64,000 nucleotides of DNA, from NCBI RefSeq assembly GCF_002019645.1, contig NZ_KV917374.1, positions 4,561,161 through 4,625,160 on the forward strand, in the 5' to 3' direction. The translations under genes were made by a program, and so were the position numbers. This DNA is from Litchfieldia alkalitelluris (lineage in GTDB: Bacteria; Bacillota; Bacilli; Bacillales; Bacillaceae_L). A model generated the notes under the pieces. That model did no database searches, had not been told where the DNA came from, and saw nothing but the letters and a program-made list of their open reading frames with translations. Below are positions 56,749 through 64,000 of the stretch, in pieces. The stretch's first letter is position 1; each line of letters begins with the position of its first letter.

Positions 56749-56940
56749 TTACTTTTTAGGCTTATCAAGTGCTTGATATGCTACCTGGTACTTTCCTCCA
56801 TCGGCAACTTCTGAATGGTACAAGGCCTTGAGGGCATTGTTTTTTTCAAGACCATGTTCCGCCTTCAGTTCTTTAAAGCGTGTATGCAGTTCTTTGTTTT
56901 CCTTAATTAGTTGTTGCATTTGCGATTTTATGTACTTCAA
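56749..56940 (-). CDS. small coiled-coil protein, 63 aa
   Basis: A Lys/Glu-rich helix with coiled-coil periodicity (MKYIKSQMQQLIKENKELHT, RFKELKAEHGLEKNNALKAL) and a polar tail. TTG start 56938-56940 behind GAAAGGAG. No family recognised. Confidence 0.6.
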   Translation of the reverse strand: MKYIKSQMQQLIKENKELHTRFKELKAEHGLEKNNALKALYHSEVADGGKYQVAYQALDKPKK

Positions 56941-56976
56941 AATATTTATCTCCTTTCAGAATCTCTGAGTTCAAGC

Positions 56977-57423
56977 CTAATTTTCACTAGAAATAACCTG
57001 TTTAAAAAGTTCCCTAAATTGCTCCCGATCTTCTGCTGTAAAAGGTTTTGGTCCCTTTGTTCGCTGTCCGCTTTTTCGAGCCATTGCACTTAAATAGCGT
57101 GTTTGCAATAATTGGTCAATATTTTCATTTGTATAACTAAATCCCTTATGGTGGAGGACAATCATTCCTTTTGCTAACCCTAGCGATGCAAGACCATAAT
57201 CTTGCGTCACAATAATATCTCCTTTTTCAGCTAACTTTACAATCCGATAATCTGCAGCATCTGCTCCAGCATCTACATAAATGGTTTCCACTCCTGATGG
57301 CTGTTCTGCATTAGAAAAATGAGAAAAGCTTGTAACAAGGATAACCGGAATTTCTAAATTCCTTGCTTCCGATATTATAATATCTTTTACCGGACAAGCA
57401 TCTGCATCCACATAAATTTTCAT
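56977..57423 (-). CDS. yqxD: UPF0178/YqxD (DUF188) family protein
   Basis: 148 aa with a PIN-like fold: [20 protein letters not shown] at the start, [20 protein letters not shown] and the conserved [17 protein letters not shown], then a basic C-terminal part [20 protein letters not shown]. The acidic residues (Asp6, Asp8 and the later DAGADAADY) suggest nuclease-like metal sites, but the role is unknown. ATG follows AGGAGGAAG. Confidence 0.9.
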   Translation of the reverse strand: MKIYVDADACPVKDIIISEARNLEIPVILVTSFSHFSNAEQPSGVETIYVDAGADAADYRIVKLAEKGDIIVTQDYGLASLGLAKGMIVLHHKGFSYTNENIDQLLQTRYLSAMARKSGQRTKGPKPFTAEDREQFRELFKQVISSEN

Positions 57424-57481
57424 CTTTCTTCCTCCTGTTAAGAAGTAGCTCTTGTTCTTCAGAATTCAATCATTAAATCGT

Positions 57482-57781
57482 CTAAAAGTTTAATTTTATC
57501 TTTCTCGTATAATATAACGTAAAAGTGATAATTATTGTTAATAGAGCCGTTCCTCCTAAAATATACACTCCACCCCAATCATTTAACTTACCAGTTAAAG
57601 CCCAGACCTGATACGGAATAAAGACCAAAGCAAAAATTATAGGGATTCCCCAAAAAATGAAAGTGACATTTTGTTTGATTTCTTCTGTGGTAGATTTAGT
57701 TTTTAACTTTTCCAGAACAGTCATCTTGATTATTGAGATAAATAAAATAATTATTACGATAACTAACAGTATAAAATCCAA
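57482..57781 (-). CDS. membrane protein, 99 aa
   Basis: Three hydrophobic helices (DFILLVIVIIILFISIIK; TFIFWGIPIIFALVFIP; YILGGTALLTIIITFTL) with a basic end. TTG start behind GGAGGAG. Function unknown. Confidence 0.6.
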   Translation of the reverse strand: MDFILLVIVIIILFISIIKMTVLEKLKTKSTTEEIKQNVTFIFWGIPIIFALVFIPYQVWALTGKLNDWGGVYILGGTALLTIIITFTLYYTRKIKLNF

Positions 57782-57980
57782 TCGAACTCCTCCTCATTTT
57801 ATATTTATTAAACCATTCACAGTACAGTAAGAATAACTTCTCAGTTTTTCATTTAAGTTTCATATCCTCTTATTTTATCAAGCCACCGTTAGGTAAAAAT
57901 AAAGCATGAAATTAGTACAAAACATACCAGTAAAATGCATCACCATTTTAGCTACAAGTATTAAAAGGAATACTTCAACT

Positions 57981-58178
57981 CTACTCTAACAAATAAAATA
58001 TAGTCCATGTAAGGGAGGCAACAATTACTGCCAAAGTAATAGCAACCCAAAAAGTATTCAATTGAGTGTTATCTTCTCCATGTTTAATTTGCTTTAGTAA
58101 CTGAACAAATTTGAACGTTAAAAAGATACATAAAATTGGATTGATATAAAGTGCTGTTACTATAAAAAAATCCATCAT
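57981..58178 (-). CDS. membrane protein, 65 aa
   Basis: Two helices (FFIVTALYINPILCIFLTF; TFWVAITLAVIVASLTWTIF) with a polar Lys-Gln-rich loop. ATG follows GGGGGAG. Function unknown. Confidence 0.6.
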   Translation of the reverse strand: MMDFFIVTALYINPILCIFLTFKFVQLLKQIKHGEDNTQLNTFWVAITLAVIVASLTWTIFYLLE

Positions 58179-58299
58179 TGTGTCTTCTTCTCCCCCTAAT
58201 TCTCATTATTTTACCTTTTATCTATTTATTGTAATTCGTTTTGTTAGTGAAAAAGCGACTGCTCATCTTGAACAACCGTCCCCATACAGGCAGAAGAAT

Positions 58300-58494
58300 T
58301 TATATACTTACTATTACTGAATAAACAAATAATATCGCCAAAACAACTTTTATAACGGTTTTAGAAAACTGTTTAAGTCTATCGCTCTCAAATGTTCTCA
58401 GTAATAAGTAAAAAAAGCCAACTACCCAAATACCATTTTGAAAAAAAGTAGAAATTATATTTGTGATAAAATGGAAAATGAAATTTAAGCCCAT
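58300..58494 (-). CDS. membrane protein, 64 aa
   Basis: Start at ATG 58492-58494 behind GGAGTG (a GTG a few codons earlier is less likely). Two helices (NFIFHFITNIISTFF; VVKVVLAILFVYSVIV). Function unknown. Confidence 0.6.
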   Translation of the reverse strand: MGLNFIFHFITNIISTFFQNGIWVVGFFYLLLRTFESDRLKQFSKTVIKVVLAILFVYSVIVSI

Positions 58495-58574
58495 TACTAT
58501 CACTCCTTAACCTAATAATACTTTAGCACATAAAAACATAGGGAGATTTTAGTCTTCCTATGTTTTCATTCATA

Positions 58575-58724
58575 TTATTTTTCTGTTTGTTTTTGCTTCT
58601 TTTTCAAATACTCCGCACGTATTTTTTCAAGCTGCTGCTTTTTATCAAATTTTGCAGGCTTCTGTTTTTCATGAAACTTTGTCACAGCTACCTTACCTTT
58701 GGTATCCAATTGGTATTTTCCCAC
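58575..58724 (-). CDS. small basic protein, 49 aa
   Basis: GTG start (58722-58724) after TAGGTG. The protein MGKYQLDTKGKVAVTKFHEK, then QKPAKFDKKQQLEKIRAEYL and a Lys-Gln tail, is strongly basic (about one third Lys/Arg) and helical, like RNA- or membrane-surface-binding small proteins of Bacillus. The opposite-strand frame is a shadow. Function unknown. Confidence 0.65.
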   Translation of the reverse strand: MGKYQLDTKGKVAVTKFHEKQKPAKFDKKQQLEKIRAEYLKKKQKQTEK

Positions 58725-58888
58725 TTTGTTCACCTACTTTTCTTGTCTTAAAGAGATTCTATTCAATAAATATACTTTACACTATTTTACTGAAGTAAAC
58801 CTTTTTACTGCTAACTTTGTATATATCAGTAAAACAATAAAACAGTTATATATAGTTGAATACGATGTACAATAACTCATTCCATGCT

Positions 58889-59350
58889 TCATTTCCAAAT
58901 TACTAAAATACTATTATCTCTATTGGTTTTGTCACAACCTGTCAAATCGTAATCAGTTCTTTCTTCGTTCTCTTTAATATCTATTGATCTGCAAATTGCT
59001 GTGTTTATGTTACCAGAACCAAATGTATCCCTTCTTGTATCTGTGGTTGATTGAATTACTTCACCGTCATATTTAAGGTCATGCAGCATTGGGTCTCCTT
59101 CTTCAGTGTACGTTACAACTCTAATCTTATCTTCAAAACCTTGTTTTACATTTTCTATAAATGCAAAGAACTTATCTATGTTTGTAATATCTCCGTGCAT
59201 ATTTACAACGTCTTCTGGTGATTGAACATATTCAGGAATGTTGTTTTGTTTTGTAATAGAAGGTGATTCATTCCCTTGACTTAGCTCATTTGATTGGCAT
59301 CCTGAAAAAATGAATAGCAATATCGCAGTAAAAAACAAAATCTTTTTCAT
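58889..59350 (-). CDS. DUF4362 lipoprotein
   Basis: Lipobox FIFSGCQS (lipidated Cys18) followed by a ~130-aa domain with the DUF4362 segments VVNMHGDITNIDKFFAFIEN, IRVVTYTEEGDPMLHDLKY and a C-terminal pair of cysteines (TAICRSI; LTGCDKT). Function unknown; it is anchored outside the cell membrane. ATG behind GGGGGAAAT. Confidence 0.85.
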   Translation of the reverse strand: MKKILFFTAILLFIFSGCQSNELSQGNESPSITKQNNIPEYVQSPEDVVNMHGDITNIDKFFAFIENVKQGFEDKIRVVTYTEEGDPMLHDLKYDGEVIQSTTDTRRDTFGSGNINTAICRSIDIKENEERTDYDLTGCDKTNRDNSILVIWK

Positions 59351-59391
59351 CTATTTCCCCCTAACACTCCTTAGTAAATATAAGGATCAGG

Positions 59392-59775
59392 TTAGCTTAA
59401 TAACCTATAAATTTTTATAAGAGCCCAAATCACTATTAATCCCCAAATCAATACTATTATTGAACCGACTATCCAATTCTTCGGCTTACCGTTTTTCATC
59501 ATTTCTTCTGCCTTAACTTCACAGTCAGATATTACACTCTTTGGTATCATCTTTAGCCCAATCATTATCCCTAATGGAACGAGAATTAAATCATCTAAGT
59601 AGCCAAGAATGGGTATAAAATCAGGTATTAGGTCAATCGGACTGAATGCATAAGCTACAACACAAGCCGTAAATAGTTTTGCATACCAAGGTACACTTGG
59701 ATGTTTATAAGCACAGTAAAGAATATATATCTGCCGTTTTAAATTCCTTGCCCAATCCTTAATTTTTTTTAACAT
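59392..59775 (-). CDS. YkvA family (DUF1232) membrane protein
   Basis: 127 aa with the DUF1232 core KLFTACVVAYAFSPIDLIPD and FIPILGYLDDLILVPLGIMIG, whose Pro/Asp pattern is diagnostic, then a C-terminal helix (IVGSIIVLIWGLIVIWALI). It is a membrane-associated protein of unknown role. ATG behind AGGAGATA. Confidence 0.88.
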   Translation of the reverse strand: MLKKIKDWARNLKRQIYILYCAYKHPSVPWYAKLFTACVVAYAFSPIDLIPDFIPILGYLDDLILVPLGIMIGLKMIPKSVISDCEVKAEEMMKNGKPKNWIVGSIIVLIWGLIVIWALIKIYRLLS

Positions 59776-59901
59776 TTTATCTCCTAATAATAGTTAAGAT
59801 TTTATTCCCATCATAACAAATTTATTAAACAATCGGCTCGTTACTTAAGTGGTTTCTTTCACAATTTCTTTATAATATTTAATCCAATGACAAAAGATTA
59901 T

Positions 59902-60455
59902 TTAAAAGGATATATCTTTTAGGTACCAATCTTCCTTTAATTTTATAAAATAAAGTTTGAAGTATCTGTCTTCCTGAACAGAATCACCATTTTGATCAAC
60001 ATAATGTGGGCGAATTGTTACTTCAACCTCATTACCATTTTGTTTGAACGATACCCCTTCGATAAACCACCTTTTTATAATATAATTATCATCGTTGTAA
60101 GTTATTTTCCTTTCATTTCCTAGTGTTATAGCGTATATTTCCCCATTTTTTTCTTCGAACCGAAATTCTTCATGTGAACGTTCATTCAAACTTTCCACGT
60201 CATTATTCTGTAAATCATAAAGAAGTTTTGAACTATACATATTAATATAAGGGCCTTCAGTCACTTGGTAATTGTATAAACTTTCAATATCATGTAGCTT
60301 TTCTAACTCTTTTTCTGTTTTTTCAATTTCTTCTGTTAAATCATGGACTTTTTTTTCTAATTGTTCTACTGCAATTGAATCCGGCAAAGAAGATGCTTTG
60401 TCATTGTTCCAGTAATAATTATTAAGAATGCTAGAATAATAAGTAATTTTTTCAT
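59902..60455 (-). pseudogene. lipoprotein-like gene with frameshift behind the signal peptide
   Basis: ATG 60453-60455 behind GAGGTG reads MKKLLIILAFLIIITG, a signal peptide that should end in a lipobox cysteine, then the frame changes. The long open frame (NNDKASSLPDSIAVEQLEKK in part) continues with a ~45-aa coiled coil, VHDLTEEIEKTEKELEKLHD, and a ~100-aa beta-rich domain. A loss of about 4 bases (or another -1 shift) near 60407-60411 would restore ITGC-NNDKASS. A TTG-initiated product from 60387 lacks any signal. No family known. Confidence 0.7.
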
Positions 60456-60617
60456 CAAACTCACCTCACTATTAGTTACTTCTAATTTCAATAAGTAATT
60501 GTCAATCTCCTTCTTACTAAATGCTTCGGTTAGTGAAAGAGCGTTTCCACTAATTGTAGAAACGCAATCCGTTAGTTTAAGTGCGTTATTTCATAAAGTA
60601 AGGTATGGCTCTAACAA

Positions 60618-60930
60618 AATAAGAACCCCGACTTCATCCTACTTTCTTTAAATAAAAAGTCATGGCCTTACCTAGCATAAATAAATAAGAGGAGATTTTT
60701 CCGTTAATTGCAGATTAGAGCTAGTTTTGAGGTAAATAGGGGGAGTTTTTACCCTTATATAGAGCAAATCTGGCTATTTTCAAGTATTCTAGTCAAATAA
60801 GAGAAATTTCTCCCTCTATTTACTTTATTTTAAATGCTATTTATGAATTAAGGGAAATTTTTCCCTCTATCTCCATTTACTATGCAGTATATGTCTACTA
60901 CACATCTCCTACTTGCTTCTTCTACTATCA
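60618..60930 (+). mobile_element. truncated copy A3 of the ~680-bp element
   Basis: Matches the left-central part of A2 (TTTCTTTAAATAAAAAGTCA, TTCCGTTAATTGCAGATTAG, TTAAGGGAAATTTTTCCCTC) in the same orientation and about 85 % identity by eye, but both terminal repeats are missing. It lies behind the broken lipoprotein-like gene. Confidence 0.75.
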
Positions 60931-60971
60931 GGTTAGTATAAGTGTAACATTTCACATAATCAGATTCATTA

Positions 60972-61006
60972 ATAAAAAAAGCTACTAATTGCTCAGCAGC
61001 CTTTTT
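60972..61006 (-). terminator. hairpin AAAAAGGCTGCT / AGTAGCTTTTTT
   Basis: On the minus strand a GC/AT stem with a T run, directly next to the A3 element; probably ends a transcript from the 61-kb region. Confidence 0.6.
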
Positions 61007-61009
61007 AAT

Positions 61010-61440
61010 CTTAAACATATTGGAAGATGATATCCAAACTATTTTAGAGCGATTTTGCCTCAGAGGATATTGATCAAGTGAGGGTGATCGATAACCGTAA
61101 TATAAGGGAATCCACCATTTACCTTATACTGCCTGGCTGATCATGGACATGCATCAAGCCTTTATCTTCAATTATAGTCATGGCCTTCCTTCTGGAACAA
61201 ATACCTTTCCTCACGCATGACTAAATCCTTCGTTAAGTAATTACGGATAAATCAAATACCAGACTCGACTTCTCTAGCTTCGAGCATCTTCTCTCTTCCT
61301 GATCCAAGCTCTTATTCCTCGATCAATCATCTTAGGTGTTGGGTTTTCATAACGTTCTTCGATATCTTAGATAATCTGTTCTTCATTTTTAAAAGTTGAT
61401 CTTTTCAAATTCTATTCACTCGACCGTTTATAGAACTATT
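61010..61440 (-). pseudogene. degraded coding remnant
   Basis: The minus strand has interrupted stretches that look coding: KRSTFKNEEQII, DIEERYENPTPKMIDRGIRA, WIRKREDARS, then after stops segments such as VFVPEGRP. Several stops and shifts break them. I cannot assign the ancestor. The intact CBO0543-like gene begins just beyond its upstream end. Confidence 0.4.
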
Positions 61441-62052
61441 TCATAGGTGTTTTCTCACCTTTGGATGGTGATTTAAGTAGATAAATAACTTTGTTATTAA
61501 TATCGCCAAAGTAAGGATTAAGAGATAATTAAGAAATAGATAAAAATAATTCATACCTTTATCAAGATGAATTAAATCCCATGCAGCCATTAATGGCTTA
61601 AGGAAAAAAGAGAACAATGCACTCGTCAGCACCCCATAAAGAAATACATTCTTATTTTTGTTGATACACCACTGATATACCAGCATAAATGTAACAGGAA
61701 CAAATGAAGCATCTAAAGCAAAATTAACCGGCATAATAGGGATAACCTGAAACGGATAATAAACAAAGCCTGTTCTCATGGCAATAGCATCTGAATATGT
61801 AAACCATGTATGTATATTAAAACCATAAAATCCTATTTGGAAAATTCTAGTTCTGTCAATTTTAAAGTATATAACAACAAGAGGGATAATTAACAATAAA
61901 AAAATGATCCAAAATGGGATCGTACCTACATTGGAAAAGTCCTTCCAATAGTCCATCCACATGGAAACAACTTTTTCCTGTTCTTCTAATATTTCATTTA
62001 ACCTCTTTCCTTGCTCTTCTGTCATCAATACGTGTTCTTTTGTAATCAACAC
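61441..62052 (-). CDS. CBO0543-type membrane protein
   Basis: 203 aa with an N-terminal cytosolic amphipathic stretch (EEQGKRLNEILEEQEKVVSM), then six hydrophobic helices. The segment FKIDRTRIFQIGFYGFNIHT, with WFTYSDAIAMRTGF, is typical of the CBO0543 family, whose function is unknown. GTG start 62050-62052 behind GGGAGATG. Confidence 0.72.
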   Translation of the reverse strand: MLITKEHVLMTEEQGKRLNEILEEQEKVVSMWMDYWKDFSNVGTIPFWIIFLLLIIPLVVIYFKIDRTRIFQIGFYGFNIHTWFTYSDAIAMRTGFVYYPFQVIPIMPVNFALDASFVPVTFMLVYQWCINKNKNVFLYGVLTSALFSFFLKPLMAAWDLIHLDKGMNYFYLFLNYLLILTLAILITKLFIYLNHHPKVRKHL

Positions 62053-62290
62053 GCAACATCTCCCGTCTCCTTTTTGGATAGTATTTCATTGTTTTCTACT
62101 TCTTAGTCATGCCTTTTCTGTATCTACCACAAAATTAATTTACTTGTGTATACAATCTTATTTGACACTTTCTTATGTATTTTATGCTGAGGTTCGGAAA
62201 GACGGGTCAATCTATTTTGATGCACGTGATGATTTTTCACATAAAAAACCCAACAAAAAAAGGCCCCCCCCCCTAAGGGATTGCCTCAAA
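62053..62290. other. gap with a C10 tract
   Basis: 240 bp. It holds ten consecutive C at 62264-62273, next to AAAAAAA; on the minus strand this reads CCCTTAGGGGGGGGGG plus T run and may be the terminator of bdbC. No gene seen. Confidence 0.5.
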
Positions 62291-62704
62291 TTAATGTTGT
62301 TTCTTGTTTATTAACATCAATACTATAATCAATGAAAAAGCAGTAAAAGCTAAAAATGGGATCGTGATAAAGCCAAGCCAGTTAATATATTCAGCACTAC
62401 AAGGTACACCACTTTTACAAGGCTTGATTTCTGCAAATCCAGGCACCTTTTGTTGGAGATAATGAAAGAAAGAAATACACCAACCAATAATGGCCATTGG
62501 TAAAACAAATCTTTTTACAGATGAGTCATTCTGAAACGTTCCAATACCAAGTATTAGTACTAGTGGATACATCAAAATCCGTTGGTACCAACATAGTTCA
62601 CATGGTATAAATCCACGTATTTCACTAAAGTAAAGACTTCCTAAAGTGGCAATTAGAGATATAACCCAGGCAAAGTAAAGGAAATACTGTCTAACTTTTG
62701 TCAT
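62291..62704 (-). CDS. bdbC: thiol-disulfide oxidoreductase BdbC (DsbB-like)
   Basis: A four-helix membrane quinone reductase that reoxidises BdbD. The redox pairs are visible: CELC (Cys35, Cys38) after helix one and Cys96/Cys102 (KPCKSGVPC) in the second periplasmic-side loop. 137 aa is the usual length. It starts 2 bp after the bdbD stop, so the two form an operon. In Bacillus this pair oxidises secreted proteins and, in B. subtilis, competence pseudopilins. Confidence 0.93.
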   Translation of the reverse strand: MTKVRQYFLYFAWVISLIATLGSLYFSEIRGFIPCELCWYQRILMYPLVLILGIGTFQNDSSVKRFVLPMAIIGWCISFFHYLQQKVPGFAEIKPCKSGVPCSAEYINWLGFITIPFLAFTAFSLIIVLMLINKKQH

Positions 62705-62706
62705 AG

Positions 62707-63402
62707 CTATTTACCTTCTAATTCGTTTTCTATAAGACTTTTAATCTTTTCATAATCAAATGGATCTTCAAGCATAATTCCATTCACCATAATGGTCGGT
62801 GTTAGCTGAACATTATACTCTTCTACTAATTTTGTATCTTTATTTAATTCTTCTAACTCCGTTTGATTAGTTATATCCTCTTGAAGTTGTTGGAGATCAA
62901 TGTCAGGAAAGGCACTTGCTATTTCTACAATTTTATCATTTGTTATCCATAATGCATGGTGATCATCACTAGGTTGCGCTTTAAATAGTTCTTTATGGAA
63001 CGACCAATAGCTTTCTGGACTTTGTTTATAGACTGATTCAGCTGCAAGAGAACCTAGCTTCGATTGTTCACCGTGAAATAATACATTAATATAAGCAAAC
63101 TTCACATTTCCTGTATTTACATAGTCATTAATTAATTGTGGATATATAGATTCACCCCACGCTTTACAAGCAGGACATTTAAAGTCACCAAATTCTACAA
63201 CTGTAACTGGTGCATTAACATCACCTAAGACTGGTTGCCCGTCAATTGGCGGTTGTTTTTCAAAGGTCGTTTTATTTTTATTAGAATCTGATTTCATACT
63301 GTTTACGACAAGTAAAACTGATAAAATAGCAAAAATAATTAAAGTTAGAAAGACAACAGTTTTTAATGGTGATCCTTTTTGTTTCTGTTTTTGTTTCATC
63401 AT
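62707..63402 (-). CDS. bdbD: thiol-disulfide oxidoreductase BdbD (DsbA-like)
   Basis: An N-terminal basic head and membrane anchor (KTVVFLTLIIFAILSVLLVV) precede a thioredoxin-fold domain with FGDFKCPACKAW (Cys76, Cys79) and a cis-Pro segment VQLTPTIMVNG. It introduces disulfides in exported proteins; its partner BdbC is encoded directly downstream. ATG behind AGAGGTG. Confidence 0.93.
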   Translation of the reverse strand: MMKQKQKQKGSPLKTVVFLTLIIFAILSVLLVVNSMKSDSNKNKTTFEKQPPIDGQPVLGDVNAPVTVVEFGDFKCPACKAWGESIYPQLINDYVNTGNVKFAYINVLFHGEQSKLGSLAAESVYKQSPESYWSFHKELFKAQPSDDHHALWITNDKIVEIASAFPDIDLQQLQEDITNQTELEELNKDTKLVEEYNVQLTPTIMVNGIMLEDPFDYEKIKSLIENELEGK

Positions 63403-63424
63403 AGCACCTCTACATATATTTAAA

Positions 63425-64000
63425 TCAATTCAAAATCACACTTAACATAATTGCTAGATAGAAAGTTAGCACCATAAAAATACTCATAATAAAGGATATA
63501 GCCGTAGGTGCTTTTTTTACAAAGGACAATATAGTCATTGCCAAAAATAAGACGGCCAACCCTAATAAACTATTACTTATACTATTAAATGATAAAACAA
63601 CATTTAGACCACGTTCGATCTGCCCTTGATAAAGAAGATCAAATAACCTTGCTGGTCCACTTGTGGCGAGAGCAGTCTCTATATCGTGTGGCGGTGACTG
63701 TTGTCCTAAAGCTGCGGTAGCTGAAAAGATGAATAGAAGTATAATACTTTCAGCTTTAATCCATGGTTTCGGATTGAATTCCTTATCTTTACTCAGTCGC
63801 TTTCTCATCAAAACACTATTGATAAAAGCAAAGGCAAGTAATGGAATGATAAGTAAATGCTTAATTAATAGAGCTTGTCCATATGATAGCATCCATGCAT
63901 CTGTATAATCCTTAAAATCTACGACTAAGGTCATTAAAAATAACCCTGTACCTATAGTAATAAGAAAACAGGTAATAGCAACAGGTGTAAACCACTTTAA
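63425..64000 (-). CDS. CopD-family copper resistance membrane protein (5' part missing)
   Basis: The frame stays open to the window end (LKWFTPVAITCFLITIGTGL continuing into TLVVDFKDYTDAWMLSYGQA). It has at least five helices; the segments SYGQALLIKHLLIIPLLAFAF and FIFSATAALGQQSPPHDIET fit the C-terminal CopD/YcnJ domain, with a periplasmic-side His (PPHD). Family members take part in copper uptake or resistance. The N-terminal part, possibly including a CopC domain, lies outside the window. It precedes bdbDC on the same strand. Confidence 0.85.
   Translation of the reverse strand, partial: LKWFTPVAITCFLITIGTGLFLMTLVVDFKDYTDAWMLSYGQALLIKHLLIIPLLAFAFINSVLMRKRLSKDKEFNPKPWIKAESIILLFIFSATAALGQQSPPHDIETALATSGPARLFDLLYQGQIERGLNVVLSFNSISNSLLGLAVLFLAMTILSFVKKAPTAISFIMSIFMVLTFYLAIMLSVILN

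Overview
The window is low-GC, endospore-former DNA, most likely from a Bacillaceae genus related to Bacillus. It opens with an rRNA operon. It carries a DacB-type cortex carboxypeptidase, a spore-coat transglutaminase (Tgl), a YjcZ-like spore peptide, a YdbD-type manganese catalase, the BdbC/BdbD thiol-redox pair and a YcgQ/YcgR pair, all typical of that family. Ribosome binding sites are strong, many starts are TTG or GTG, and most intergenic gaps hold intrinsic terminators or dispersed palindromic repeats.

Layout. 1-3.3 kb: minus-strand rRNA operon (5' part of 23S, tRNA-less spacer, complete 16S, promoter). 3.5-9.5 kb: dacB, a cysP-like sulfate permease, and a sulfur/thiol-redox cluster with a CstR-like persulfide sensor (Cys31/Cys60), a membrane protein, a TlpA/ResA-like thioredoxin and two candidate CstR operators. 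9.6-11.4 kb: a compact operon of an ArsP-type permease and three small proteins, two Cys-rich, behind one promoter with three copies of the same operator. 11.4-14.0 kb: a 12-copy array of 52-bp hairpins, a DUF1646 transporter and a ~670-bp mobile-like element with terminal inverted repeats. 14.1-20.8 kb: ATL repair protein, DinB-like protein, UppP, three universal stress proteins, a SulP transporter and a frameshifted Crp/Fnr regulator. 21-23 kb: an IS110 element with a candidate bridge-RNA region, set among other repeats. 23-34 kb: YcgQ/YcgR, MATE, hydrolase, Ca/Na antiporter, chromate transporter, Mn catalase, K+/H+ antiporter and a short tyrosine recombinase. 34.8-44.7 kb: methyltransferase, pentapeptide protein, VOC/hydrolase pair, SDR, Tgl and its neighbour, DUF817, DUF2975/HTH pair and small proteins.

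45-64 kb: an OsmC-family gene interrupted by an in-frame TGA exactly at the peroxidatic-cysteine position and followed by a bSECIS-like hairpin, which makes it a strong selenoprotein candidate. Then come an ADP-ribosyltransferase-like protein, a GH43-like protein, DUF4256, a second full copy of the ~680-bp element, a methyltransferase, remnants of a two-component system and of vanZ, a PadR operon with a perfect 28-bp palindromic operator, many small membrane proteins, a third truncated copy of the element, BdbC/BdbD and a CopD-family protein running off the end.

Themes. Thiol, sulfur and selenium redox chemistry recurs (CysP, CstR cluster, TlpA, OsmC, BdbCD). Metal and anion transport is dense (ArsP, YcgR, ChrA, SulP, CaCA, CPA, CopD). 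At least four genes carry single frameshifts (Crp/Fnr, vanZ, a small membrane gene at 48.7 kb and a lipoprotein gene at 59.9 kb), which means either real decay or residual indel errors in the assembly. The strongest candidates for undescribed biology are the UGA-containing OsmC, the Cys-pair/ArsP operon with its triple operator, and the two families of structured non-coding repeats.
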